A DNA stretch of 64,000 bases from Janthinobacterium sp. Marseille (lineage in GTDB: Bacteria > Pseudomonadota > Gammaproteobacteria > Burkholderiales > Burkholderiaceae_D), in the NCBI RefSeq assembly GCF_000013625.1, contig NC_009659.1:2170001-2234000 (forward strand). Direction: 5' to 3'. Positions 37,601 to 45,582 of the stretch are shown piece after piece (within the stretch, counting starts at the first letter, position 1; the number at the start of each line of letters is the position of its first letter). The notes under the pieces are model-generated. The model saw only the letters and a list, made by a program, of their open reading frames with translations. It did not search any database and was not told the DNA's origin. A program made the translations under genes and the position numbers.

Positions 37601-40440
37601 CCGCGCCACAGGAAGCTGCCAAGCGAATACTTCTTGGCACGCCTGACCTGCGCCGAGGTGACCCATTCCAGCAACTTCTTGCGTGTGAAGATCAGTCGCA
37701 CCAGCGTACGGACGATGGCGTCCAGCATCAGCCATGAGTACTGAGCGAGCACTGCCAGTGAAATAAAGACGACTGCGATCGTATCCGGCAAGACCGCCAT
37801 GCCACGCCGCCAGTGCGCTTTAAAGCTGAGGTCATCGCGATGTGGCAACAAGTCGGAGAAGAAGCGGAATACGGCCGGTGGTGCCAGGCCGACGATGGCA
37901 AGTATCAGCCACGGCCAGGCCGGTGCATTACCCAGGAAAAAAGCCGCCGCCAGCGTCAGCAGGATCGCCGGTGCCGTCAGGGAACGACGCATGTTATCGG
38001 CGATCTTGAGGCGGTCTATCATCGACATCGAAACACGCCCGGCATTCAGCAACCATGGCAATAACTGCCAATCGCCACGCGTCCAGCGATGCTGACGTGC
38101 CGCCGCTTCTTCGACGTGCGACGGGAAATCTTCAAACAGTTCGACGTCATTCACCAGCGCACAACGCGCCAATGCACCTTCAAACAAATCATGGCTGAGC
38201 ATGGTGTTTTCCGGCACCTTGCCGGACAAGGCACGCTCGAAGGCATCGACATCGTACAAGCCCTTGCCCGAGTAACTGCCCCAGCCGAATACATCCTGGT
38301 ACACATCGGATACCGCACCGCCGTATGGATCCACCCCGCCGCGCGCAGAGAAAAAGCGGCGATACAAGGTGCGTTCCTGCTGCATCGGCAGCGTCGGCGT
38401 GATGCGCGGTTGCAGGATGCCGTAACCTTCGATGACCTGCATGGTTTCCGGGTCATGCCGTGGCTGGTTCAATGGATGGACTGCAACACCCACCAGCGCG
38501 CGCAACGCACCTATCGGCAAACGCGTATCCGCGTCCAGCGTGATCACATAGCGCACATTGCGCGGCACCGGGATATCGTCGAGCAGGAAAGAGGTATCTT
38601 GCGCATCGCGCAGCAGGCGGTTGAACTCATGCAATTTACCGCGCTTGCGTTCCCATCCCATCCACTTGCCTTCCGCTTCATTCCACAAGCGGCGGCGATG
38701 CAGGATATAAAAACGCGTCTGCCCGCTTTTGCTCGGGCCATAACGGGTATTGAGCATCGCCACACAGCGCCGCGCTTTTTCCAGTAGCGGCAAATCCTGT
38801 GGCATATGCTCCTGTTTGGCATCAGCCCAATCCGACAGGAGCGTGAAATACACTTCGCCATCAGGGTTCGACAGGTAATGCGTTTCCAGCTGTTGTATCT
38901 CTTCTTCAATACCCTCTTCGCTGGTCAGCATGATGGGCACCGCAACAAAGGTGCGCATATTTTCTGAAATATCCGCCAACTCCACGCGCGGCAAATGGCG
39001 CGGCCAGAACAGGCGCATCAGGACTTTGTTTACAAAGGCCACTGCGATATCAACCGCCGGGAACAAGCCGGCAATGATCAATACCGCCAGCAATGCCGTG
39101 GGTACTCCCTTGTCATGCGTCGTCCATAAAGGAAACGCGAGGATCAACACCGCCACCGACAGAATGGTCAACGGGTAATACAGGCTGGCATGCGCAATGT
39201 AATGGCGGCGCAACTTTTGTGTCAGGTGTGGTTTGTAGCCCAGCTCCGCTTCGAGGTCGCTGCGTCCGCGCCCCAGCAGGTAATAGCCGGGATCAAGTGC
39301 GCGCTCATCTGCGACAACATCGTCGGCCGACATCTGGCTGCGATGCGACTCTATCTTGCGCACCAATGCATCGGCGATTTGCTGTTCCGAATAACGCGCA
39401 TTCAAGGCGATCTGCTGGATGATCTTGCGATAACGATCGCGTGTCAGGAAATCCAGTTCGGCGTAACTCGACAGGGTCTGCAGCTTTTGCTCGACCAGGC
39501 TGACCGATTCAAAGAAGTCGCGCCAATCGTAAGCAGCGATGGTACGCATGCTGGTGATGATATTGCGTATGGTCTGGTTCGATGCGACTTGTGTCGTATG
39601 TTCACGCAAGACGATATCGTCTATGGTCGGCCCCTGATCCAGCAGGCGCGCACCCAGCGCATCGAGCAAAGGCGTGAAACCCGGTTGCTGGTAGCGCAGG
39701 CGCTGCACCAGTTGCACGACAAAAGGTTGTAGCAGGCGACCCGGCGGCAGGACGATGCCGGGCTGTTCATTCTCTGGCATCTTTTGCGCGATAACGATCA
39801 GGTCATTCGCAAAGTCATCGGCAGCCTGGCGTGCCGCCTGCGCCTTGACGACGCGTACTGCGACGCGACGCAAGTGTTCGAGCAGGACCACGCGCATTAC
39901 CACCGGCAAAGCCCATAACTCGGCCATCGTCAGGCGCTGTACTGTTTGGTAAGAGCGAACGAAACGCAGGAAGACATCGGCATCGAAGTGATTATCGGTG
40001 TGCGCGGCAAATTCCCAGCACAAGGCATAGATACGCACCTGTCCCGCATGATTGCCACCAACCAGTTTCGGCAAGGCCTTATACAGGCGACGCGGTAAAC
40101 CTTCGACCACACTGGCGACATTCTCGTCAATCACATGCAGGTTATCGAGCAGCCATTCGGCAGCGGAAGTAATCGCACGCCGCTCACCGGTTGCATGTTC
40201 GATTGCTGCATGTGCGGCGGTCACTATCTTGCCGTTTTCACGCGCAGCAGTAACCAGGCTGGCACCACCTGATGCCGTACCTATTTTTTGAATCGCAGCA
40301 AGATGTGCCGCGTGTGATTCAAGTCGCTCCGCGCTGAAAATTTCAACACGGACCGGCTCTTCAGTCGGCGACGATGCGTCTTCGGCAAAGGAAAAACCCA
40401 GATTGCGATTGAGTAATTTTTTAAACAAAGTAGCCCTCAC
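31648..40440 (-). CDS. ndvB: Cyclic beta-1,2-glucan synthase (NdvB/Cgs type)
   Basis: Giant inner-membrane enzyme of 2930 residues that starts, elongates, length-controls and cyclises beta-1,2-glucan from UDP-glucose; the product is a periplasmic osmoregulated glucan that affects envelope function and host interaction in rhizobia and Brucella. N-terminal region, then membrane helices near 420-470, a glycosyltransferase domain with VITLDADTRLPIGA (about 630) and RHRWTRGDWQLL (about 785), further helices (about 810-1010), a glucoamylase-like domain (about 1050-1550), and C-terminal glycoside-phosphorylase-like (GH94) repeats with GGGDWNDGMNRVG near 2600. Brucella Cgs is about 2870 residues. The start is a GTG; an alternative TTG at 40428 has AGGG in good position. 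Confidence 0.93.
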   Translation of the reverse strand: MRATLFKKLLNRNLGFSFAEDASSPTEEPVRVEIFSAERLESHAAHLAAIQKIGTASGGASLVTAARENGKIVTAAHAAIEHATGERRAITSAAEWLLDNLHVIDENVASVVEGLPRRLYKALPKLVGGNHAGQVRIYALCWEFAAHTDNHFDADVFLRFVRSYQTVQRLTMAELWALPVVMRVVLLEHLRRVAVRVVKAQAARQAADDFANDLIVIAQKMPENEQPGIVLPPGRLLQPFVVQLVQRLRYQQPGFTPLLDALGARLLDQGPTIDDIVLREHTTQVASNQTIRNIITSMRTIAAYDWRDFFESVSLVEQKLQTLSSYAELDFLTRDRYRKIIQQIALNARYSEQQIADALVRKIESHRSQMSADDVVADERALDPGYYLLGRGRSDLEAELGYKPHLTQKLRRHYIAHASLYYPLTILSVAVLILAFPLWTTHDKGVPTALLAVLIIAGLFPAVDIAVAFVNKVLMRLFWPRHLPRVELADISENMRTFVAVPIMLTSEEGIEEEIQQLETHYLSNPDGEVYFTLLSDWADAKQEHMPQDLPLLEKARRCVAMLNTRYGPSKSGQTRFYILHRRRLWNEAEGKWMGWERKRGKLHEFNRLLRDAQDTSFLLDDIPVPRNVRYVITLDADTRLPIGALRALVGVAVHPLNQPRHDPETMQVIEGYGILQPRITPTLPMQQERTLYRRFFSARGGVDPYGGAVSDVYQDVFGWGSYSGKGLYDVDAFERALSGKVPENTMLSHDLFEGALARCALVNDVELFEDFPSHVEEAAARQHRWTRGDWQLLPWLLNAGRVSMSMIDRLKIADNMRRSLTAPAILLTLAAAFFLGNAPAWPWLILAIVGLAPPAVFRFFSDLLPHRDDLSFKAHWRRGMAVLPDTIAVVFISLAVLAQYSWLMLDAIVRTLVRLIFTRKKLLEWVTSAQVRRAKKYSLGSFLWRGRMGMLIALVIVVAVALLHPAALWLAIPFCLLWFCSPLIARAISLPPVDTNVEELDVAEETELRLVARRTWRFFTTFVVAQDNYLPPDNFQEDPQPVIAHRTSPTNFGLYLLSVVSARDFGWIGLSEMMRRLDATMGTLHKLPRYHGHFYNWYETERLEVLSPRYISTVDSGNLAGHLFALAQACKDAREQSILRPTIVAGMRDTVLLLRLAIDGIGPELRTQAVSINELRKGTEQFSDFLLKTNAVSPAYAFWEKMVERSENLFDLAQAFSVEIKSPDNEVLTWANELRAAVRMHCNDFVVMMPWVHLEAQDGGNNAELWKIVNSHINIHVALEDLPPAYAAAQRDIARLFTSQNRLDPDVIPQQLFDALDGALMQAAVLAVEWLDRLESMERATRAMALEMDFSFLMSPERQLFSIGYNADEGKLDDSYYDLLASEARLASLVAIAERQAPPSHWFRLGRRMLPGINGPVLASWSGSMFEYLMPSLVISTPRGSMLDQTCRDIVARQIEYGKERHVPWGVSESALNLRDRAFTYQYSAFGVPGLGLKRGLEKDIVIAPYATGLAAMYMPKSAVANFRSLTEIGALGRYGFYEALDFTPGRRAENQTMAIVRAYMAHHQGMLLVALGNVINRNVMRHRFHHEPIIRSAELLLHESQPRWVQPASLALREERERPTVVMPESGVAREFNSAMTATPETQLLSNGHYAVMMTAAGSGYSLWNKLGITRWREDATRDHWGSHIYLRDSESGAYWSAGFQPTAVEPDSYQVKFAEDRVRISRADGSISSMLEVIVSPEDDTELRRLTLTNNGSRTRYIEVTSYMEVLLAPVAADIAHPAFSNLFVETEYLHEIRGLLASRRPRKDGEARPWAAHVVARGEGSDSAVGIEYETDRARFIGRGQGVSNPLSIIDGRPLSNTVGAVLDPIFSLRVRVRLEPNEIVHLVFSTMAANSREEILSLADKYHDGSAFSRISALVWTHAQVQLHYLRVEHYEAELFQHLASRILFSDRTARASGRVIRSMRLSHAGLWGQGISGDRPIVLLRMAKQEDLRLVSQLLRAHEYWRMKQLPVDLVILNEKGASYAQELQAAMEGMVRAAQAFSAQQEQAERGGAFIVRADVITDDERTLLLASARVVLEGGQGSLAEQLQARPEVEENPPFSWLKREMQGPRAGPPSVPPQLALFNGLGGFDKDGREYVIVLGQDQVTPAPWINVIANPTFGFTVSERGAGYTWSQNSRENKLTPWSNDPVSDPSGEAFYIRDEESGALWSPTISPIRVPEAIYTTRHGQGYSRFELNCSGIASELLQFVSWDDPVKICRLRLKNVSRGVRRLSLSSYVEWALGASRADNMPFIATERDADTGAMFARNPWNIEFGQRVAFIDLCGKQTAWTGDRKEFIGRNGNFQKPEALTHGSVLSNRVGAGFDPCGVLQTLVEIAPDSEVEIVFLMGQADDAEAARSLVQRYRAADINEVFETSQRNWHNILHKVQVETPDRSMDYLLNGWLLYQTLSCRFWARTAFYQAGGAYGFRDQLQDTQALALVAPTLAREQILRASSRQFPEGDVQHWWHPPSGRGVRTHISDDLIWLPYCAAHYVDVTGDAQIYDEMLPFLEGDPLPLEKEDAYFEAHISEQMASVYEHCARALDHSLHTGPHGLPLMGGGDWNDGMNRVGHGGKGESVWLAWFLYATLLRFAPVAEARKDKARATRWRKHAEKLKKATEQHAWDGAWYRRAYFDDGTPLGSASNAECRIDSIAQSWSVISGAGEPERSQRAMESVDQYLIRPGDDLILLFTPPFDKTPLDPGYIKGYLPGVRENGGQYTHAAVWCLIAYSKMGKGGQAHDLFKMINPANRSSSRTGMAAYKVEPYAVAADIYAESPHVRRGGWTWYTGAAGWLYRAGVESILGLCIQADKLSLDPCLPNEWRSAKLHYRYGAAVYNITILNPTGISKGVLRVELDGVVMPDHFVTMRDDGATHTVTVLMGTPVLPAA

Positions 40441-40797
40441 TTTGCTTGCAGGAAAAACTCAAACGAATAGTCGCCGATGGTGTCTGACAAGACACGCGTT
40501 TGTTATCGATAATGCGCTGCTGGTGGAAAAGGCTTGTCCGGTATAAGGAACGGGCATGCGTGCAGGTAGTACTGACCATATTTCTTCCTCCCCGCTGCTG
40601 CGGTTTTTAGATTGACATGGTGGTCCGTATTTTGCTCAGTTGGAGATGTAGAACAAACAAGAGTTCCCAACTTTTTAGACATGCAGCAAGATGAAGGGGC
40701 AAACTCAAGCACGCCTGACTGCAGTGTGGTCCGAGAAACGGAACGAGGCAATATGCTCGATGAAGAATGAAACCGAATTTATGAGAGGTAGCTTAAC
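40441..40797. other. Gene-free divergent interval between glucan synthase and PPC-domain genes
   Basis: 357 bp holding the promoters for both flanking genes. A short hairpin, GTGTC-TGACAA-GACAC, is at 40480-40495. A 82-codon minus-strand frame (40503-40751) has no ribosome-binding site or family features and is not called. No recognised operator was found. Confidence 0.45.
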
Positions 40798-41235
40798 ATG
40801 CATAGCAAAGTGATTAACGATGCACCGGAAAAAACATATGTATTGATACTCGAAACCGGCGAAGAAGTCGTTTCGCAGATCCAGCGCTTCGCCAAGGAAA
40901 ACAAGCTCACCGCAAGCCGCTTCACTGCGATCGGAGCCTTTAGCAGTGCGACTCTTGGCTATTTCGACTGGAATCAAAAAGACTATGAAAAAATCCCGAT
41001 GAATGAACAGGTTGAAGTACTTTCACTGATCGGTGATATCGCGCTACAGGATGGTGAATCAAAAATCCACGCGCATGTAGTCTGCGGCAAACGCGACGGC
41101 AGTGCGCATGGCGGCCACCTGCTGGAAGCCTATGTACGTCCGACACTGGAAATAACACTGACGGAATCACCTAGCTATCTAAAGCGCTCATTCGATCCGG
41201 AAAGCGGCCTCTGCCTGATCGATCTTGAACGTTAA
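40798..41235 (+). CDS. PPC (DUF296) domain protein
   Basis: A 145-residue single-domain protein of the plant/prokaryote conserved family. Typical elements are YVLILETGEEVVSQIQRFAKENKLTASRFTAIGAFSSATLGYFD and HAHVVCGKRDGSAHGGHLLEAYVRPTLEI. The His-rich HAH...GGHL segment corresponds to a putative metal site seen in PPC trimers. In plants the domain accompanies AT-hooks; bacterial members are small proteins whose function is not settled. GAGAGG lies 9 bp before the ATG. Followed by a strong terminator. Confidence 0.88.
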   Translation: MHSKVINDAPEKTYVLILETGEEVVSQIQRFAKENKLTASRFTAIGAFSSATLGYFDWNQKDYEKIPMNEQVEVLSLIGDIALQDGESKIHAHVVCGKRDGSAHGGHLLEAYVRPTLEITLTESPSYLKRSFDPESGLCLIDLER

Positions 41236-41251
41236 TGCGCGTAGCTTTGTA

Positions 41252-41287
41252 AAAATTACCGGCATTATTTTCAATGCCGGTAATTTT
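41252..41287. terminator. Bidirectional intrinsic terminator
   Basis: AAAATTACCGGCATT / AATGCCGGTAATTTT, a 15-bp perfect stem with a 6-nt loop and T-runs on both strands. It separates two convergent genes, the PPC-domain gene and the spermidine-synthase-like gene. Confidence 0.9.
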
Positions 41288-41309
41288 TTGCATGCCTGGT
41301 TTTCCCGCC

Positions 41310-42086
41310 TTAAGCCAGGTGACGCGGATAAATCAATTCCAGTGAGAACTGCCGGCACATTTGCATAAGCGTGTTCCGCAAATCTGCATCCGGCACACTG
41401 TCCGCCACTTTCAGCATCACGGCCAGGTGACTGTTCTCTCCCACCGTCTTTAGCCACCACAGGCGTCCAAGGCCGAACAAGGCCTGGCCCTGCGTCAAGG
41501 CGGCAGTCGCGGTATCGCCATCGTCTGCCATATTCATCAGCAAGACTCCACCATCGCGCAATACGCGACGACAATCTTCAAAAAACGCATAAGAGTTCAA
41601 TTCTTCCACCGCGCCATTCGCATCGAAGCCATCCAGCAAAATGACATCCACCGCCTCGCCTGCCATCTCGCGCAGATAGGTCCTTGCATCCGCGTGCAAC
41701 ACCTGCAAACGCGCATCGTCAGCCGGAATCATAAATTGCTCGCGCAAGGCAATCACATCCGCATCGATTTCCAGTACCGTGAAACGGGTCGATGGCAAAT
41801 GCTTATAGCAATATTTGAGCAGCGAGCCGCCGCCCAGGCCAATCAGCAAGATGTGTTCAGGTGCCGGATGGAGCAGCAGGAAGCCGGTCATCGCCTGTGT
41901 GTAATGGATCAGCAATTCATCCGGGGCCGACAGGCGCATCGCACTTTGCACTATGCGCTCATCGAAATGCAGGGTACGGATATCGCCGTCATCGAAGACA
42001 AAGGGCTTGCCTCCATGCGACAAGGCTTTGAGTTTGGCTATGCGTTCCGGTTTAAAGAAATCCATAAATGAGCTCGCTTGATCCAT
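41310..42086 (-). CDS. Spermidine-synthase-like methyltransferase-fold protein
   Basis: About 258 residues with the SpeE-type Rossmann fold: ILLIGLGGGSLLKYCYKHLP, FTVLEIDADVIALREQF, LQVLHADARTYLRE and VDVILLDGFDANG. The polyamine-site pattern of true spermidine synthases (Y/D catalytic pair after D in the D-x-x-D region) is not convincingly present, so it may be a polyamine aminopropyltransferase homologue of other function. The start is uncertain: ATG at 42086 or 42065; the long frame to 42152 runs into the divergent promoter. Confidence 0.75.
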   Translation of the reverse strand: MDQASSFMDFFKPERIAKLKALSHGGKPFVFDDGDIRTLHFDERIVQSAMRLSAPDELLIHYTQAMTGFLLLHPAPEHILLIGLGGGSLLKYCYKHLPSTRFTVLEIDADVIALREQFMIPADDARLQVLHADARTYLREMAGEAVDVILLDGFDANGAVEELNSYAFFEDCRRVLRDGGVLLMNMADDGDTATAALTQGQALFGLGRLWWLKTVGENSHLAVMLKVADSVPDADLRNTLMQMCRQFSLELIYPRHLA

Positions 42087-42183
42087 ATGTGGGGATGGCA
42101 AATGCCAGCTTACGGCATTCCGTGCAAAGCATGTATCCTGAATACAATGCAATAAGGCGGCTATTCGCTGCTACCATATTCGC

Positions 42184-42999
42184 ATGAGCGTAAAAGTACC
42201 TGTTCCACAGACTATCGTACGTACCGGCGGTGCCGCCGTCGGTTGGCTGCTGGGCGGCTGGCGCATCCTGCTATTCGGCGTGATCGTGCTGTCGCTGACT
42301 TTTTCGCCCACCACTTACAAGCGTGAGCATCGCTATGCGATTGCGCACCAGCTGGTGCTCGGTACCAGCACCAACCTGATCTGGTTTTCGCTCCTGTCCT
42401 CGCTGATCAGCGTTATCCTGATCCGTATCGTAATGGTGACGGCCCTTAGCTACGGCCTCTCCAAATATGCGCTGGATATGGTGGTGCGCATGCTGGTACT
42501 CGAATTGATCCCGCTCACCGCCGCCCTCTTCGTCGCGCTGCGCCGTACCCTGCCGGATGGCGTGGAACTGGCCGAAATGCGCCGGCGCGGCGACTTGCTG
42601 GCGATGCGGCAGCAAGGGGTGGACCCGATACGCACAGAATTTTTCCCGCGCGCAATCGCCGGTATCTTTTCGGTCTGGATGCTGGCTGCCGTCAGTTGCG
42701 TGCTGGCGCTGATCCTTACCTATCTGTCGATTTACGGCTTCACGCAATGGGCGCTGGCGGACTATACACGGGTGGTCGGCCAGATTTTCAATCCTTCGGT
42801 CTCGATGATTTTCCTGCTCAAGACTTTATTTTTCAGTCTTGCTGTATCGTTGATTCCGATGGCTTCGGCGCTTTACGATAATCCGCGTGAACCGCTGGCC
42901 AGCCGCCTCAAGGCTGCCAGTGAGCTGGCGGCAATGGTAAGGTTGTTCTTCGTGATCCTTTTGATTCAGATTGCTTCCCTCATGGGCAATTATTTCTAA
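42184..42999 (+). CDS. MlaE/YrbE-type ABC permease
   Basis: A 271-residue integral membrane protein of the MlaE family, which moves lipids between membranes together with MCE proteins. Several hydrophobic helices and the conserved coupling region (LELIPLTAALFVALRRTLPDGVELAEMRRRGDLLAMRQQGVDPIRTEFFPR) are present. It is followed after 28 bp by an MCE protein gene and then a lipoprotein gene. The usual ATPase gene is not between them. Confidence 0.9.
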   Translation: MSVKVPVPQTIVRTGGAAVGWLLGGWRILLFGVIVLSLTFSPTTYKREHRYAIAHQLVLGTSTNLIWFSLLSSLISVILIRIVMVTALSYGLSKYALDMVVRMLVLELIPLTAALFVALRRTLPDGVELAEMRRRGDLLAMRQQGVDPIRTEFFPRAIAGIFSVWMLAAVSCVLALILTYLSIYGFTQWALADYTRVVGQIFNPSVSMIFLLKTLFFSLAVSLIPMASALYDNPREPLASRLKAASELAAMVRLFFVILLIQIASLMGNYF

Positions 43000-43027
43000 C
43001 CCTGATTAAAGGCTGCGCCTGATCGCC

Positions 43028-44011
43028 ATGCAAGTACCACCAGACCAAACCACCCCGCCCGCCTCACCGAATGCGCAATTGCGCGCGGTGGTGCCGCACA
43101 ATCTCGAATTCAAGGCCGCCATCCTGCTGGTCTTCCTCGTCGTGCTGATTGCGAGTTCCGTCGCCTACCTGATGTATGCGCGCGGCGCTTTTGAAGCGAC
43201 GCAGGAACTGGTCTTGCTGGCCGACGATTCGGATGGCGTCAGTGTCGGCATGGACCTGACTTTTTCCGGCTTCCCGGTCGGTCGCATCAATCGCATCGAA
43301 CTCGGCAAGGATGGCAAGGCCCGCATCCTGGTGGCAATTGCAAAGAAAGATGCGCACTGGTTGCGCACTTCCAGCATCTTCACGATGGAACGCGGCATCG
43401 TCGGCAGCACGCGCATTCGCGCCTTTACCGGCGTACCCAATGATCCACCGCTGGAAGCAGGTGCTGAACGTACCTTGCTGGTAGGCGATGTAGCAGCAGA
43501 AATTCCCTTGCTGGTTGCCGCCGCGAAACAGTTGATCGATAACGTCAACAACCTCACCTCCGCCGAATCTGCACTCAATGCCAGCCTGACCAATCTGCAG
43601 GGCCTGACCGACAAGCTCAATGGCAAGCACGGTGCCTTGGGTGCATTGGTCGGCAACGACAAGGATGCGCAAAAAATCATTCAGACACTGGATCGCGCCA
43701 ATGACGTACTGGCCAAAGTCGATGGCTTGCTGGTGAAAACCGACAACCAGGTCTTCGGCAAGGATGGCAATAGCCAGGCCACCATCGTGCAACTGAATGC
43801 AATGCTGGGCGAAGCCCGTACCAGCCTGAAGAAAATGGATGCAGTGCTGGCCGATGCCCAGGTCATCAGTGGCAATGCCAAGGCCGCCAGCGGCGACCTC
43901 GGCAGCCTGCGTGCCGATGTAGACCGCAGCCTGCGCAAGGTGGAACAACTGGTCAATGAAATCAATCGCAAATGGCCGTTTGCACGAGATACGGAGCTGA
44001 ACCTGCCATGA
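43028..44011 (+). CDS. MCE/MlaD domain protein
   Basis: A 327-residue protein with one N-terminal membrane anchor (FKAAILLVFLVVLIASSVAYLMYARGAF), an MCE domain (about 60-150, with DGVSVGMDLTFSGFPVGRINRIEL) and a long helical C-terminus rich in Leu/Asp/Lys (about 175-320). This layout fits the periplasmic lipid-binding subunit of a Mla-type ABC importer or exporter. Co-transcribed with the permease; the stop overlaps the lipoprotein start by ATGA. Confidence 0.9.
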   Translation: MQVPPDQTTPPASPNAQLRAVVPHNLEFKAAILLVFLVVLIASSVAYLMYARGAFEATQELVLLADDSDGVSVGMDLTFSGFPVGRINRIELGKDGKARILVAIAKKDAHWLRTSSIFTMERGIVGSTRIRAFTGVPNDPPLEAGAERTLLVGDVAAEIPLLVAAAKQLIDNVNNLTSAESALNASLTNLQGLTDKLNGKHGALGALVGNDKDAQKIIQTLDRANDVLAKVDGLLVKTDNQVFGKDGNSQATIVQLNAMLGEARTSLKKMDAVLADAQVISGNAKAASGDLGSLRADVDRSLRKVEQLVNEINRKWPFARDTELNLP

Positions 44012-44685
44012 ACCCATCCCGTCTCTGGCCCACATTATTGCTAATCAGCCTGCTGGGCGCATGTGCCGGCAAACCGGTACCGGACTGGCAAATCAATGCC
44101 AAGGACGCAACCGAGCGCGCCAGCAATGCCTACCTGGCGGGCAATACCCGCGTGGCAGACCAGGAATTCCTGTTTGCCCGCAATGAAGTGGCGCGCACCG
44201 GCCGCATCGATTTGCTGGCTCGCGTCGAACTCACGCGCTGCGCGGCCCAGGTCGCCAGCCTGGTAATGGATGCATGCACGGCCTTTGAAAAACTGCGGCA
44301 GGATGCCCCTGCCGCCGAGCGCGCTTATGCCGATTACCTGGCCGGTCGTATCCAGCCACAAGATATAGGATTGCTGCCGGCGCAACATCGCACAGTAGCC
44401 AATGCCAGCCCGGAGGGTGCCGCCGCGACGCTACAAAGTATCGACGATCCGCTGTCGCGCCTGGTTGCGGCCGGCGTCTTGCTGCAGAGCAAACGTGCCA
44501 GCCCCGGTGTTCTTAATGAAGCGGTAAAAACTGCGTCGGCACAAGGCTGGCGTCGCCCTTTGCTGGCCTGGCTGGGGGTACAGGCTATGCGGGCCGAACA
44601 GGCCGGGGATAATGAGGAGGCCCAGCGCCTGCGCCGTAAAATGGCCCTGGTAGAGGGCCAGGCTTCGAACCAGGAACAGGAATAG
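44008..44685 (+). CDS. Lipoprotein of the MCE operon
   Basis: A 225-residue precursor with a lipoprotein signal and lipobox LLGAC (Cys about residue 19). The mature part is helical and Ala/Arg-rich with TPR-like spacing (ATERASNAYLAGNTRVADQEFLFARNEVARTG). It does not look like the usual auxiliary lipoprotein of Mla/Pqi systems. Start is the ATG at 44008 overlapping the MCE stop; an upstream start is excluded by the signal peptide. Likely outer-membrane or periplasmic partner of the MCE system. Confidence 0.75.
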   Translation: MNPSRLWPTLLLISLLGACAGKPVPDWQINAKDATERASNAYLAGNTRVADQEFLFARNEVARTGRIDLLARVELTRCAAQVASLVMDACTAFEKLRQDAPAAERAYADYLAGRIQPQDIGLLPAQHRTVANASPEGAAATLQSIDDPLSRLVAAGVLLQSKRASPGVLNEAVKTASAQGWRRPLLAWLGVQAMRAEQAGDNEEAQRLRRKMALVEGQASNQEQE

Positions 44686-44739
44686 CAAGAAATCCCGATT
44701 TCGGCTTCACATCAAATTTTTATAAAAAAACCTTTTATA

Positions 44740-44761
44740 CTGTATGCATATACAGTATATT
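44740..44761 (+). promoter_or_regulatory. LexA (SOS) box and -10 element upstream of imuA
   Basis: CTGTATGCATATACAG (44740-44755) is a canonical LexA operator, extended symmetrically to TACTG...CAGTA, followed by TATATT (44756-44761). It is identical, over 23 bp, to the site at 3836-3858. Repression by LexA and induction on DNA damage are predicted. Confidence 0.92.
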
Positions 44762-44814
44762 GATAACTCACCGGTTCGCCGGCGCGTTATCCCAAAACAG
44801 CATTTGGAGGTTTT

Positions 44815-45582
44815 ATGGCCGCAGTCGCAAGCAATTTCAACTTTTCCGCAGCTTCCTTTCCAGAATCCGTATGGTCTGGCGAATCGGCACACGCTGTTCG
44901 CCCCCACCCGCAGCCTTCCGCTTATCGCGCGCTGGACCTGGAATTGCCGAATGGCGGCTGGCCTGCTTCGGTACTGATCGAATTGCTGTTGGCGCAACCG
45001 GATATCGGTGAACTGCGCTTGCTGGCCCCTACCCTGACGCGCCTGACGCAAGAAGGTAAAACCGTGATTTTGCTAGCGCCGGCCCATATCTCGGCAGCCT
45101 TGAGCGACCTCGGCCTGGATCGCGATCACCTCATCCTGATCGAAGCCGACAAACCCATGGACCGGATCTGGGCAGTAGAGCAAGCAGTCAAGAATGTGCA
45201 TTTCGGTGCCTTGCTGTGCTGGCTGCCGGAAGCGCGCCCCGACCACCTGCGCCGCCTGCAATTGATGGCAGCTGCAAACGACGGCCTGACATTCGTGTTC
45301 CGTCCGCTGGCAGCACAAAACGAATCATCGCCGGCGCCATTACGCATGCTGTGCCAGCCGGCTACCAATGGCCGCATGTCAGTCGAAATCATCAAACGCC
45401 GTGGACCGGTACATTGCAAACCGGTGGTGTTGCCGCTGGCAATCCCGACCATCATCCGCACCCCACGTGCAGCCCGCTCGCTGAGTTCGCCGGTATTCGA
45501 GACGCCATCGTCGTCCTATACCGTCGCGCATTCCGCACTGGCTGCCACCGCCGCCCGCCATCGCGCCGCACTGCCGGTTTAA
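44815..45582 (+). CDS. imuA: Translesion-synthesis-associated protein ImuA
   Basis: A 255-residue RecA/SulA-like protein of the ImuA family, part of the ImuA-ImuB-DnaE2 mutasome for error-prone bypass. Recognisable segments are LELPNGGWPASVLIELLLAQPDIGELRLLAPTLTRL, EGKTVILLAPAHISAALSDLGL and LPEARPDHLRRLQLMAAANDGLTFVFRP. No Walker A motif is visible, as expected for the family. GGAGG precedes the ATG by 4 nt, and a strong LexA box lies 60 bp upstream. Neither imuB nor dnaE2 follows: the next gene is a response regulator with its own context. ImuA is therefore a solo gene here. Confidence 0.88.
   Translation: MAAVASNFNFSAASFPESVWSGESAHAVRPHPQPSAYRALDLELPNGGWPASVLIELLLAQPDIGELRLLAPTLTRLTQEGKTVILLAPAHISAALSDLGLDRDHLILIEADKPMDRIWAVEQAVKNVHFGALLCWLPEARPDHLRRLQLMAAANDGLTFVFRPLAAQNESSPAPLRMLCQPATNGRMSVEIIKRRGPVHCKPVVLPLAIPTIIRTPRAARSLSSPVFETPSSSYTVAHSALAATAARHRAALPV

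Noticed and set aside
40503..40751. An 82-codon minus-strand frame upstream of the glucan synthase gene
   Set aside because: No Shine-Dalgarno, low-complexity composition, and it fills a divergent promoter region.
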